Part shown: positions 42,113-49,563 of the stretch, in pieces
Layout of the letters: the number at the start of each line of letters is the position of its first letter
Position numbering within the stretch: the first letter of the stretch is position 1
NCBI RefSeq assembly: GCF_042738955.1
Contig: NZ_JBHYHC010000004.1
Span: forward strand, 62,001 to 126,000
From: Umezawaea sp042738955
GTDB taxonomy: Bacteria; Actinomycetota; Actinomycetes; Mycobacteriales; Pseudonocardiaceae
DNA: 64,000 nt
Direction of reading: 5' to 3'
Position numbers and translations under genes: made by a program
Notes under the pieces: generated by a model
Told to the model about the DNA's origin: nothing
Database searches by the model: none
The model's input: the letters and a program-made list of their open reading frames with translations, nothing else

Positions 42113-42757
42113 TCAGAACTCGCCGTCCACCATGGAGAGCGCGGTGCGGGTGGACACGGTCACCGAGCAGCGCGACGACGCGTAGTCGAGCGCCATCCGG
42201 TGGTACTCCAGGGAGAAGTCCGCGACGGCGTCCGCGACGAGGAACGTCTGGATGTCGTTGGAGAACCCCTCGTGCGCGGTCATCAGGATGCCGACGTGGG
42301 CGTAGACGCCGCAGATGACGAGCTGGTCGCGGCCCTGTGCGCGCATCCGCTCCAGCAGGTCGGTGCGGGCGAACGCGCTCGGCCGCCACTTGGTCAGCAC
42401 GATGTCGTCCGCGTCGGGCGTGAGGCTCGGCAGGATCTGCCGGTGCTCCAGGTCGGTCGACATGCCCGAGCCCCAGAAGTCCTTGAGCAGACCGCGGTCC
42501 GCGTCGGACATGCCGCCGGGCTGGGCGGTGTAGGCGACCTGCGCGCCGCGCGCGGTGAAGCGCGCCTTCAGCTCGGCGACGTTGCGCACGAGGTCGCTCA
42601 TCGGGGCCTGCTCCTGCTGGAACGGGCTGAGGAAGAAGTTCTGCATGTCGTGGATGAGGAGGACCGCGCGGCTGGGGTCGATGGTCCAGCGCGCGATGTT
42701 CGCGGGCAGCTCCTGCTCCGTCGGCATGGGGTACGACTCGATCACCGGGATCGCCAT
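42113..42757 (-). CDS. phzD: PhzD-type isochorismatase (ADIC hydrolase)
   Basis: 214 residues, near the family length of about 207. The active-site Asp is in LLIHDMQNFF (near 38), Lys in LTKWRPSAF, and Cys in ICGVYAHVGILMTA, the last stretch being diagnostic for PhzD/EntB-N. It hydrolyses ADIC to 2,3-dihydro-3-hydroxyanthranilate and pyruvate. It lies between the SDR and phzE genes in one operon. The ATG has TGGAGAC upstream. Confidence 0.95.
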   Translation of the reverse strand: MAIPVIESYPMPTEQELPANIARWTIDPSRAVLLIHDMQNFFLSPFQQEQAPMSDLVRNVAELKARFTARGAQVAYTAQPGGMSDADRGLLKDFWGSGMSTDLEHRQILPSLTPDADDIVLTKWRPSAFARTDLLERMRAQGRDQLVICGVYAHVGILMTAHEGFSNDIQTFLVADAVADFSLEYHRMALDYASSRCSVTVSTRTALSMVDGEF

Positions 42758-42783
42758 GATGTCTCCAGATTCCTTGGTGGGGG

Positions 42784-43560
42784 TCAGTTCCCGAGTGCCG
42801 CGCCGCCGTCGACGGTGAGGTCGTGCAGGGTGATGTGCGCCGCGCGGTCGGACAGCAGGAAGAGCACCGCGTCCGCCACGTGGCCCGGCTGCGCCAGGCG
42901 TCCCAGCGGGATGCCGACGCGGTACTGCTCCGGCGTGCCCTCGATCGACGCCTTCAGCGCGTCGCCGTCCGAGTCGGCCCACAGGGAGGTCAGCATCGGC
43001 GTGTCCGTGGAGCCGGGGGCGACCACGTTGCACCGGATGCCGTGCCGGGCCAGTTCCAGGCCGAGGCACTTGGTGAAGCTCGCCGCGGCGGCCTTGGAGG
43101 CCGCATAGGCCGCCATGTTCCAGCGCGGCGTCTTGGCGGCGTTGGACGCCACCGTGACGATCGCGCCGTGCTTGCGCGGGATCATCCGCCGCGCCACCGC
43201 GCGGCTGACGTTGAAGACGCCGGTGGTGTTGACCGCGAACGTGAGGTCCCAGTCCTCCTCCAGCAGGTCGACGGCCTCCGCGGTGCGCAGCACGCCCGCG
43301 GCGTTGACCAGGTAGCACACGGGGCCGAGTTCGTCCTCGACCCGCGCGACGACGGCGTTGACCTCCTCGCTCGACGCGACGTTCAGGGTGTAGCCGCGGA
43401 CCAGGTGCCCCTCCTCGACCAGTCCTTTCACGACGAGGGCCAGGCCCTCGGTGTTGGCGTCCACGGCGGCGACGGCGGTGCCGTCCTCGGCGAGCGCGCG
43501 CACCACCGCCTCGCCGATGCCGCCCGCTGCCCCGGTGACCAGGGCGATCCGCTGTCTCAT
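42784..43560 (-). CDS. EntA/DhbA-like SDR, probable dihydro-3-hydroxyanthranilate dehydrogenase
   Basis: 258 residues. Classical SDR: cofactor motif TGAAGGIGEAV, NAAGVL, and catalytic YxxxK in AAYAASKAAAASF. The overall pattern matches 2,3-dihydro-2,3-dihydroxybenzoate dehydrogenases. Beside PhzE and PhzD, the likely reaction is NAD-dependent aromatisation of 2,3-dihydro-3-hydroxyanthranilate to 3-hydroxyanthranilate, as in benzoxazole pathways. The ATG overlaps the amidohydrolase stop (ATGA). The alternative substrate, dihydro-dihydroxybenzoate, is less likely because no EntC-type isochorismate pathway to it is present. Confidence 0.88.
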   Translation of the reverse strand: MRQRIALVTGAAGGIGEAVVRALAEDGTAVAAVDANTEGLALVVKGLVEEGHLVRGYTLNVASSEEVNAVVARVEDELGPVCYLVNAAGVLRTAEAVDLLEEDWDLTFAVNTTGVFNVSRAVARRMIPRKHGAIVTVASNAAKTPRWNMAAYAASKAAAASFTKCLGLELARHGIRCNVVAPGSTDTPMLTSLWADSDGDALKASIEGTPEQYRVGIPLGRLAQPGHVADAVLFLLSDRAAHITLHDLTVDGGAALGN

Positions 43561-45029
43561 GTCCCCGTACCCCCTCGTCCGGCGGGCCGCCGGGTCCGGG
43601 CGGCCACCACCTCCGGGTCGACACCGAGCGCGCGCACGGAGAAGGACCCCAGCGCCTCCAGGTAGTTCGCTTCCAGCTCGCGCTCGTCGAACCCGGTGGC
43701 GCGACCGCCCTCCACCAGGACGTTGCCCGCGACGATCACGGTGTCGACGTCGGCGGAGCCGCCCAGCGCGAGGAAGCCCTCGAGCGGGCGCGGGTTGAGC
43801 AGGTAGCGCCAGTCGTCGATCCCGACCAGCACGACGTCGGCCTGCTTGCCGACCTCCAGGCTGCCGATGTCGTGCCACTCCAGGCCCTTCGCGGCGATCC
43901 GCGTGGCCATGGCCAGCGCGTCGGTCGGCAGCACCTCCGTGGGGTCGGCGTACATCTCGTTGACCACCTGGTAGGTGACCTTCATGGCCTCGACCATGCC
44001 GCCCACCGGCAGCGCGGCGCCGTCGGTGGAGAGCGACACGTCCAGGCCCGCCCGGCGGAACTCCGGGATCGCGCGGGTCTCGGTGAGCGTCGACTCCCCC
44101 GCGTGGCCGTACTTGGCGGGCGAGAACGACACGTGGACGTTGTTGTCCACCAGCAGCTTCCCCTCGTCCTCGTCCACGAACGCCGTGTGCACGGCCATGA
44201 ACCGCGGCGAGAGCAGCCCGAGGTCGGCGAACCGGCGGACCGGCGTGGCCCCGTAGTACGCCCGTGAGACCTCGTACTCGTTGCGCAGCGCGCCGACGTG
44301 CGTGGCGAACGGCACGTCGTACTTCGCCACGAGCTCGGCGAAGCCCGCGCCCAGCTCGTCGGTCATGTTGACCCCGTAGACCGAGGTCGGCCGGGCCCGC
44401 AGCAGGCCGGACGTGTCCGCCGCGACGTGCCGGAGCAGGCCCTCGATCCCTTGCAGGACACCGTCCGCGTCGCGGGTGCGGCGGAACCGCGTCTCGCCGG
44501 GGGCGCAGACCGCGTCGCTCGCCCAGGTGCTGACCGAGGCCCGCATCCCGAGGAACTTCGCCGCCCCGGCCAGGGACTCCGGCCGGTTGAACGAGCCGAC
44601 GTCGCCGAGCGTGGTGACGCCGGTGCGCAGCTGCGTCCACATCGAGTAGCGCGCGATCGCGTCGGCCTCGTCGACGGTCAGCTGGCCGATCTTGTCGGTG
44701 AACGAGTCGAACGCCGTCGAGATGGCCTGGAGGTTGCCGCCCAGCGCCATGAACGCGGGCTGGTCGTCGCGGTCGTGCGGGGGTCGGAGCGTCCCCCGGA
44801 ACGGGAGGCGCATGGCGAACAGGTCGTGCCAGTGGGCGTTGACGAAACCGGGCAGGATCATCTTCCCGGTGGCGTCGACCACCCGGACGCCCTCGGGCGC
44901 CTGGACCTCGGCGGCGGGACCGACGGCGGTGATCCTGCCGCCGGAGACGAGCACCGACCCGTTCGGGACGACGGACGCGCCCGCGTCCGCCGGGTAGAGG
45001 TACCCGCCGCGGATCAGCAGCTCGGTCAT
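43557..45029 (-). CDS. amidohydrolase-superfamily protein, candidate benzoxazole-forming enzyme
   Basis: 490 residues with the metal-dependent amidohydrolase pattern: HxH motif in FVNAHWHDLF, His in FATHVGAL and MAVHTAF, and Asp in SLSTDGAALP, plus the composite beta domain at both ends. In A33853 and nataxazole biosynthesis an amidohydrolase (BomN, NatAM) closes the oxazole ring instead of hydrolysing an amide. Here it sits among 3-hydroxyanthranilate, salicylate, ligase and KSIII genes, the same company, so ring closure is the favoured role. It is coupled on both sides by ATGA overlaps. A simple deaminase or hydrolase role remains possible. Confidence 0.85.
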   Translation of the reverse strand: MTELLIRGGYLYPADAGASVVPNGSVLVSGGRITAVGPAAEVQAPEGVRVVDATGKMILPGFVNAHWHDLFAMRLPFRGTLRPPHDRDDQPAFMALGGNLQAISTAFDSFTDKIGQLTVDEADAIARYSMWTQLRTGVTTLGDVGSFNRPESLAGAAKFLGMRASVSTWASDAVCAPGETRFRRTRDADGVLQGIEGLLRHVAADTSGLLRARPTSVYGVNMTDELGAGFAELVAKYDVPFATHVGALRNEYEVSRAYYGATPVRRFADLGLLSPRFMAVHTAFVDEDEGKLLVDNNVHVSFSPAKYGHAGESTLTETRAIPEFRRAGLDVSLSTDGAALPVGGMVEAMKVTYQVVNEMYADPTEVLPTDALAMATRIAAKGLEWHDIGSLEVGKQADVVLVGIDDWRYLLNPRPLEGFLALGGSADVDTVIVAGNVLVEGGRATGFDERELEANYLEALGSFSVRALGVDPEVVAARTRRPAGRGGTGT

Positions 45030-45283
45030 CCGACTGCCCGCCCGGCCTCGTCGAGGTGGGTGGCCCACGCGTCGATGGTCGGCTCGGCCGCGAGCTCGGA
45101 GAACTCGACGGCCAGGCCCTCGCGGCGCCAGCGGGTGACCAGCCGCATCATCTCCAGCGAGCCGAGCCCGAGGAAGACCAGGTTGGCGTCGCCGGGGATC
45201 TCCGCGGCGGGCGTGCCGACGATCGCGGCGACGACCTCGCGCAGCGAGTCCGCTGTGGACGGTCCCAGTACGTTCTGCGGCAT
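45026..45283 (-). CDS. acyl/aryl carrier protein
   Basis: 85 residues. The phosphopantetheine attachment Ser is at residue 42 in LGLGSLEMMRL; the usual GxDS is GLGS here. The helix pattern before and after fits a discrete carrier protein. It lies between the amidohydrolase and aryl-AMP ligase genes and overlaps the former (ATGA), so it most likely carries the aryl acid activated by that ligase to a KSIII-like acyltransferase. Confidence 0.85.
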   Translation of the reverse strand: MPQNVLGPSTADSLREVVAAIVGTPAAEIPGDANLVFLGLGSLEMMRLVTRWRREGLAVEFSELAAEPTIDAWATHLDEAGRAVG

Positions 45284-45285
45284 GG

Positions 45286-46956
45286 CTAGCTCACCCTTTC
45301 CTGTGGTTCGGTGAGGTCCACGGGTGCCCAGTCCCGTGAGAGGGCGGGGTCCTTCGCCGCGGCGGCGAGGACCTTCTTGTCGACCTTCCCCAGCGGTGTC
45401 AGCGGGAAGGCCGCGACGTACTCCACGCGGTCCGGCAGCTTGTACTCCGCCAGACCCCGCTCGTGCAGCGCGCGCTTCAGCTCGTACAGCGCGGGCTCGC
45501 GGCCCTCGTGCACCAGGAACGCGTAGATCCGTTCGCCGAGGAACTCGTCGGGCACCGGCACGACCGCGGCCCTGGACACCGCCGGGTGGGTCACCAGGTG
45601 GCCCTCCACCTCGCCCGCGGAGATCTTGTCCCCGCCGCGGATGACGACGTCCTTGATGCGGCCCTCGATGATCAACCGTCCTTCGGCGGTCAGCTGGGCC
45701 AGGTCACCGGAGCGGTAGAACCCGTCCTCGGTGAAGGCCTTCTTGTTGTGCTCCTCCGCGCGGTAGTAGCCGTGCAGCGTGTACGGGCCGCGGGTCAGCA
45801 GCTCGCCGGTCACGCCCGCGGGCACCTCGTCGTCGTTCTCGTCCACGATGCGGATCTCGTCGGCGGGCGAGATGGGCCGCCCCTGGGTGTGGACGACGGA
45901 GTGCTGGTCGTCGTCCGCGCGGGACATGGACAGCAGCCCCTCGGCCATGCCGAACACCTGCTGGAGCCGGGCGCCCAGCTCGGGCTGGATGCGGGCGGCC
46001 AGCTCCGGCTGGAGCTTCGCGCCGCCGATCTGCACGACCTTCAGCGTGGACAGGTCCGCCTCGACCCACTCGCGGGACTCCAGCCACAGGTGCGCGACCG
46101 TCGGCACGACGGACGTGAACGTGACGCCCTCCCGCTCGATGAGCCGGAAGCAGTCCTCGGCGCCGGGGTCCTCGGCCAGCACGACCGTGCCGCCGGAGAC
46201 GAACGTGCCGATCACGCCGGGGCAGCCCCAGGTGAAGTTGAACTCCACCGGCAGCGCCGCGAGGTAGACGTCGGCGGCGGTGATGCCGCAGACCTCCGCG
46301 ACGGCCCTGGTCTGGTAGGCGTAGTCGTCGTGCGTCCGGGGGATCAGCTTCGGCAGCGCGGTCGTCCCGCCGGAGAGCAGGAAGAACGCGACGTCGGACG
46401 GGTCGCTCACGGGCAGCGGCACCGGGTCGGCGTCGACCGACGCGAGCGGGATCAGCCGCGCGTCGTCGATGCCGTGGTCCTCGCCGAGCACGAAGACCTG
46501 GCGCAAGGTGGGGACCTCGGCGAGCATCTGCTGCGCGAGGATCGTGTGATCGAACCCGCGGTGCACGCCGGGCGTGACGTAGCCGACCGCGCCGGAGAGC
46601 GCGAGCAGGTGGCGGATCTCGTTGGAGCGGTGGGAGGCCAGCGAGAACACCGGCTTCGCCCCCACCCGGAACAGCGCGAACGCGACGACCACGAACTCCG
46701 GCACGTTCGGCAGCTGGAGCACGATCCGGTCACCGGCGCGGATCCCCTGCTTGCGGAACCCCGCCGCCACGCGGTCGATCCGGTCCGCCAGGTCCGCATA
46801 GGACAGTCGGACGTCACCGTGCACCAGGGCGGTGCGGTCCCCGTTGCGCGTGGCCCACGTCCTGGGCAGGCCGCCCAGGTTCTCGCCGCGCCACAGGCCT
46901 TCTCGGACGTACCGGGCGGCGAGTTCCGCGGGCCACGTCGTGCATCCGTCCAGCAT
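45286..46956 (-). CDS. aryl-acid AMP ligase (DhbE/BomJ-like)
   Basis: 556 residues. Adenylation signatures: FLLSGGTTALPKLIPRTHDDY, GMAEGLLSM, YRSGDL and the C-terminal GKVDKKVL. The substrate region EFNFTWGCPG keeps the aryl-acid Asn seen in DhbE-type ligases, which load 2,3-dihydroxybenzoate or salicylate. With an aryl carrier gene directly downstream and a salicylate synthase two genes upstream, salicylate or 3-hydroxyanthranilate is the likely substrate. The ATG has GAGGAG upstream. Confidence 0.9.
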   Translation of the reverse strand: MLDGCTTWPAELAARYVREGLWRGENLGGLPRTWATRNGDRTALVHGDVRLSYADLADRIDRVAAGFRKQGIRAGDRIVLQLPNVPEFVVVAFALFRVGAKPVFSLASHRSNEIRHLLALSGAVGYVTPGVHRGFDHTILAQQMLAEVPTLRQVFVLGEDHGIDDARLIPLASVDADPVPLPVSDPSDVAFFLLSGGTTALPKLIPRTHDDYAYQTRAVAEVCGITAADVYLAALPVEFNFTWGCPGVIGTFVSGGTVVLAEDPGAEDCFRLIEREGVTFTSVVPTVAHLWLESREWVEADLSTLKVVQIGGAKLQPELAARIQPELGARLQQVFGMAEGLLSMSRADDDQHSVVHTQGRPISPADEIRIVDENDDEVPAGVTGELLTRGPYTLHGYYRAEEHNKKAFTEDGFYRSGDLAQLTAEGRLIIEGRIKDVVIRGGDKISAGEVEGHLVTHPAVSRAAVVPVPDEFLGERIYAFLVHEGREPALYELKRALHERGLAEYKLPDRVEYVAAFPLTPLGKVDKKVLAAAAKDPALSRDWAPVDLTEPQERVS

Positions 46957-46958
46957 CT

Positions 46959-48014
46959 CTACTCCTCGTCGGTTTCGGCTGACGTGGCCCGGTAGGGGGC
47001 GACGATCTCCAGGACCGCGCAGCCCGCCTCCATGCCGGGCGCGTTCGCGATCAACATGACGTGGTCGCCGGGGACCACGGCCCCGGTGCGCCACAGGTGT
47101 TCCAGCCCGATGAACGGGTCCGCCGCGCCGACGTGGCCGGTCCGGCGGGTGATCTCCCAGCTCCCCCGGTCCGCGTCGATGTCCAGCGCGTCCAGGTAGA
47201 TCGCGTGCAGCGGGCCGCGGGCGAAGCCCACGTGGCAGACCCGCGCGATCTTCTCCATCCCGATCCCCGCGTCGGCCAGCGCCTTCTCGGCCGCTCCGGC
47301 GACGCACTCGCCGAGGTGGCCCATCGGCGGCGCCACGCCCTTGGCCCACTGGTCGCGCCAGTGGTCGCTGCGCTCCTCGAAGTTCAGCGAGACGCCGCGG
47401 GTGATGCCGGGTGGGAAGAGGTCCTCCCCGCCGCGGTGCAGTTCCTCCATTCCGGGGTTGCTGTAGGCGGCGACGGACAGGACCTTGGCGAAGCCGCCGC
47501 GGCGGGAGACCACCGCGGCCGCGCCGCCGTCGGCGAGCAGGAAGAGCTTCGCGGCCCGCCACCGGTCCACGATCGGGGCGGAGAAGTTGTCGGACGTGGT
47601 CAGCAGGACGGCGTCGGCCTCGTGGTCGGCGGTCAGCCGGTGCACGGCCAGTTCCAGGCCGGCGATCATGCCGACGCAGCCCTGGCGCAGTTCGATCGCG
47701 GAGATCGGCCGGTTCACCGTCTCCCGCAGCACGTAGTGCGGGGCGGACCAGCCGTCGGGGCCCTGGTGGTACGTGGTGCTGTGCACCAGGGCCCCGAAGT
47801 CCTCACCCGGAATCCCGGCCATCGCCAGCGCTTTCCGCGCCGCGTCGACGGCCATGTCCGGTGCGGGGACGTCCCCCGCGACCAGCACGCTCTCGAACCC
47901 GGAGGCCGCGCGGTCGGCCTGGTCGTACCAGCCCTCCGCGACCGCGTGCTCGGTCGTCACCGCCGGGGGCAGGTGGGTCCCCACCCCGGCGAGGTAGACG
48001 TCGTCGGCCCTCAT
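46959..48014 (-). CDS. KSIII-like acyltransferase (BomK/CerJ-like), copy 1
   Basis: 351 residues of the FabH/KSIII fold. The active-site Cys is at residue 113 (ELRQGCVGMIAG), His in VCHVGFARG, and a GHVGAADPF motif sits where FabH has HGNTSAAS, as in KSIII enzymes that acylate oxygen or nitrogen rather than condense carbon. In A33853 biosynthesis BomK of this type joins aryl units. The start overlaps the salicylate synthase stop (ATGA) and the ligase gene follows. Likely role: transfer of an aryl-thioester to 3-hydroxyanthranilate. Confidence 0.85.
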   Translation of the reverse strand: MRADDVYLAGVGTHLPPAVTTEHAVAEGWYDQADRAASGFESVLVAGDVPAPDMAVDAARKALAMAGIPGEDFGALVHSTTYHQGPDGWSAPHYVLRETVNRPISAIELRQGCVGMIAGLELAVHRLTADHEADAVLLTTSDNFSAPIVDRWRAAKLFLLADGGAAAVVSRRGGFAKVLSVAAYSNPGMEELHRGGEDLFPPGITRGVSLNFEERSDHWRDQWAKGVAPPMGHLGECVAGAAEKALADAGIGMEKIARVCHVGFARGPLHAIYLDALDIDADRGSWEITRRTGHVGAADPFIGLEHLWRTGAVVPGDHVMLIANAPGMEAGCAVLEIVAPYRATSAETDEE

Positions 48015-49357
48015 CCCCCGTTCCCTCCCGTGGCGGGCACCAGGAAGCGGGCGACGCTGTCGAGCTTCTCGCAGGTCTCCTCGTACTCGCGCTCCGGCTC
48101 GGACTGGCCGACGATGCCCGCGCCCGCGCGCAGCCACGTGCGGCCGTCCTGGCGGTACGCGGACCGCAGCACCAGCGCCGCGTCCATCTCGCCGGTGAAG
48201 TCGACGGTGAGGACCGCGCCGCTGTACAGGCCGCGGGACTCCGCCTCGAAGCTGCGGATCGCGTGGTACGCGGGCGCCTTCGGCACACCGGAGGCGGTGA
48301 CGGCGGGGAAGACCGCGCCGAACGCGTCCCAGGTGGCGAAGCCGTCGGCCAGCTGACCGGCGACCTTGGAGGCCAGGTGCTGGCAGGTGCCGCGCTCCTT
48401 GATGGCCATGAACTCCGGCACCTCGATGGAGCCGGGCTTGCAGACGTCGGTCAGCTCGTCGGTGCCGACCTTGACGGAGATGGCGTGCTCGTAGACCTCC
48501 TTGGCCGAGCCGAACAGGTCCTTGCGCAGCTGCTCGTTGACGAGCAGGTCGGGGGTCAGGGCGCGGGTGCCCGCGAGGGGCTGGCTGACGACGTGGCCGT
48601 CGGCGGAGACCTTGACGACGATCTCGGGGCTGAAGCCGGTGGCCTCCATGCCGCCCAGGTTCAGCAGGAACGAGCGCGCGGGGTTGTTGCCCTCGCGGCC
48701 GGCGCGGTAGGTGGCGACCAGGTCGACGTCGTAGTCCACGTCGACGACGCGGGACAGGATGACCTTGTGCAGGTCGCCGGCGTTGATGGAGTCGACCGCG
48801 AGCTGCACGGAGCGCTGGTACTGCTCGACGCCCAGGCCGCGGACGTCCAGCGGCCGCGTGGCGGCGGCGGGGGCGTCGACGCCGGTCCGGATCGCGGTGA
48901 GCAGGGCGGCCAGGGTCTCTTGGTCGGAGGCGCGCAGGTGGGCGGCGCCCTCGATGATGCGGACCTCGGCCTTGGGCACGATGAGGTGCAGCAGGCGGTT
49001 GTCGCTGACGTGGTCCAGGTTGCCGTCCTTGGCGTAGGACAGCTCGAAGGTGGCCCAGCCGTAGGCGCGCCACGCGGGGACCGTGACCGTGGCGAGCAGC
49101 TCGGCGATCTGCTTGAGGGGCTTGCCCGTCCACGGCTGGACGACGTCGTCCGCGCCTTCCTGCTTGAGCACGGCGCCGGTGCGGTCGAGGGTCAGCTCGG
49201 AGCGCACGCCACCCGCGTAGGACCAGGTGCCGCCGGTCTCGTACACGACGTAGGACTCGTGCAGGCCGGACGCGGCCAACCTGCTGGCGACCGTGATCGG
49301 GTCGACGGAGAGCGGGATCTGCGTTTCGAAGTAGTGCTTCGAGATGGTGGAGCTCAT
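48011..49357 (-). CDS. salicylate synthase (MbtI/Irp9-like chorismate-utilising enzyme)
   Basis: 448 residues. The chorismate-binding fold shows KVILSRVVDVDYD with the general-base Lys, PLAGTRAL, KEVYEHAISVKVG, SKVAGQLADG and FPAVTASGVPKAPA near the end. It resembles single-step salicylate synthases more than pure isochorismate synthases, and no separate isochorismate-pyruvate lyase is seen. It is the first gene of the 49357-40105 operon, 48 bases downstream of one copy of the conserved operator/promoter. Salicylate would be one half of the predicted product. Confidence 0.88.
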   Translation of the reverse strand: MSSTISKHYFETQIPLSVDPITVASRLAASGLHESYVVYETGGTWSYAGGVRSELTLDRTGAVLKQEGADDVVQPWTGKPLKQIAELLATVTVPAWRAYGWATFELSYAKDGNLDHVSDNRLLHLIVPKAEVRIIEGAAHLRASDQETLAALLTAIRTGVDAPAAATRPLDVRGLGVEQYQRSVQLAVDSINAGDLHKVILSRVVDVDYDVDLVATYRAGREGNNPARSFLLNLGGMEATGFSPEIVVKVSADGHVVSQPLAGTRALTPDLLVNEQLRKDLFGSAKEVYEHAISVKVGTDELTDVCKPGSIEVPEFMAIKERGTCQHLASKVAGQLADGFATWDAFGAVFPAVTASGVPKAPAYHAIRSFEAESRGLYSGAVLTVDFTGEMDAALVLRSAYRQDGRTWLRAGAGIVGQSEPEREYEETCEKLDSVARFLVPATGGNGG

Positions 49358-49404
49358 CTGCGGGCGTCCTCTCGGATCTTGGCGGAACTTTCGGCCGGGG
49401 CGCG

Positions 49405-49473
49405 TTACCACCTATTAAGTTACGGAGGTCATCGGCCCACAACAATGGCTCCGCGATAAGGCCTCCTACTCGA
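49405..49473 (-). promoter_or_regulatory. conserved promoter/operator element, copy A (salicylate synthase operon)
   Basis: GTTACCACC and GGAGGTCA-type arms flank the -10. On the minus strand TTGTTG-17-TAACTT gives the promoter, with a conserved upstream box CGAGTAGGAGGCCTTATCGC. It is near-identical in layout to copies at 54058 and 55587. The arm overlap with the -10 suits a repressor. Confidence 0.75.
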
Positions 49474-49507
49474 TTGCGCGTCGGGAACGAGAAAAGCGTT
49501 GCAAACA

Positions 49508-49549
49508 CGAAAAGGCCTGCCCCGGACGCGTCCGGGGCAGGCCTTTTCG
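49508..49549. terminator. perfect 42-nt palindromic terminator
   Basis: CGAAAAGGCCTGCCCCGGAC is followed directly by its exact reverse complement; all 21 base pairs match. A-rich and T-rich ends make it a rho-independent terminator in both directions. It follows the NRPS stop at 49564 and separates two operons. Confidence 0.85.
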
Positions 49550-49563
49550 AGAAGCGCGGGTTA

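Noticed and set aside
40105..43560. A phenazine biosynthesis cluster
   Set aside because: PhzE and PhzD are present but PhzF, PhzA/B and PhzG are not seen; an EntA/DhbA-like dehydrogenase replaces them, pointing to 3-hydroxyanthranilate.
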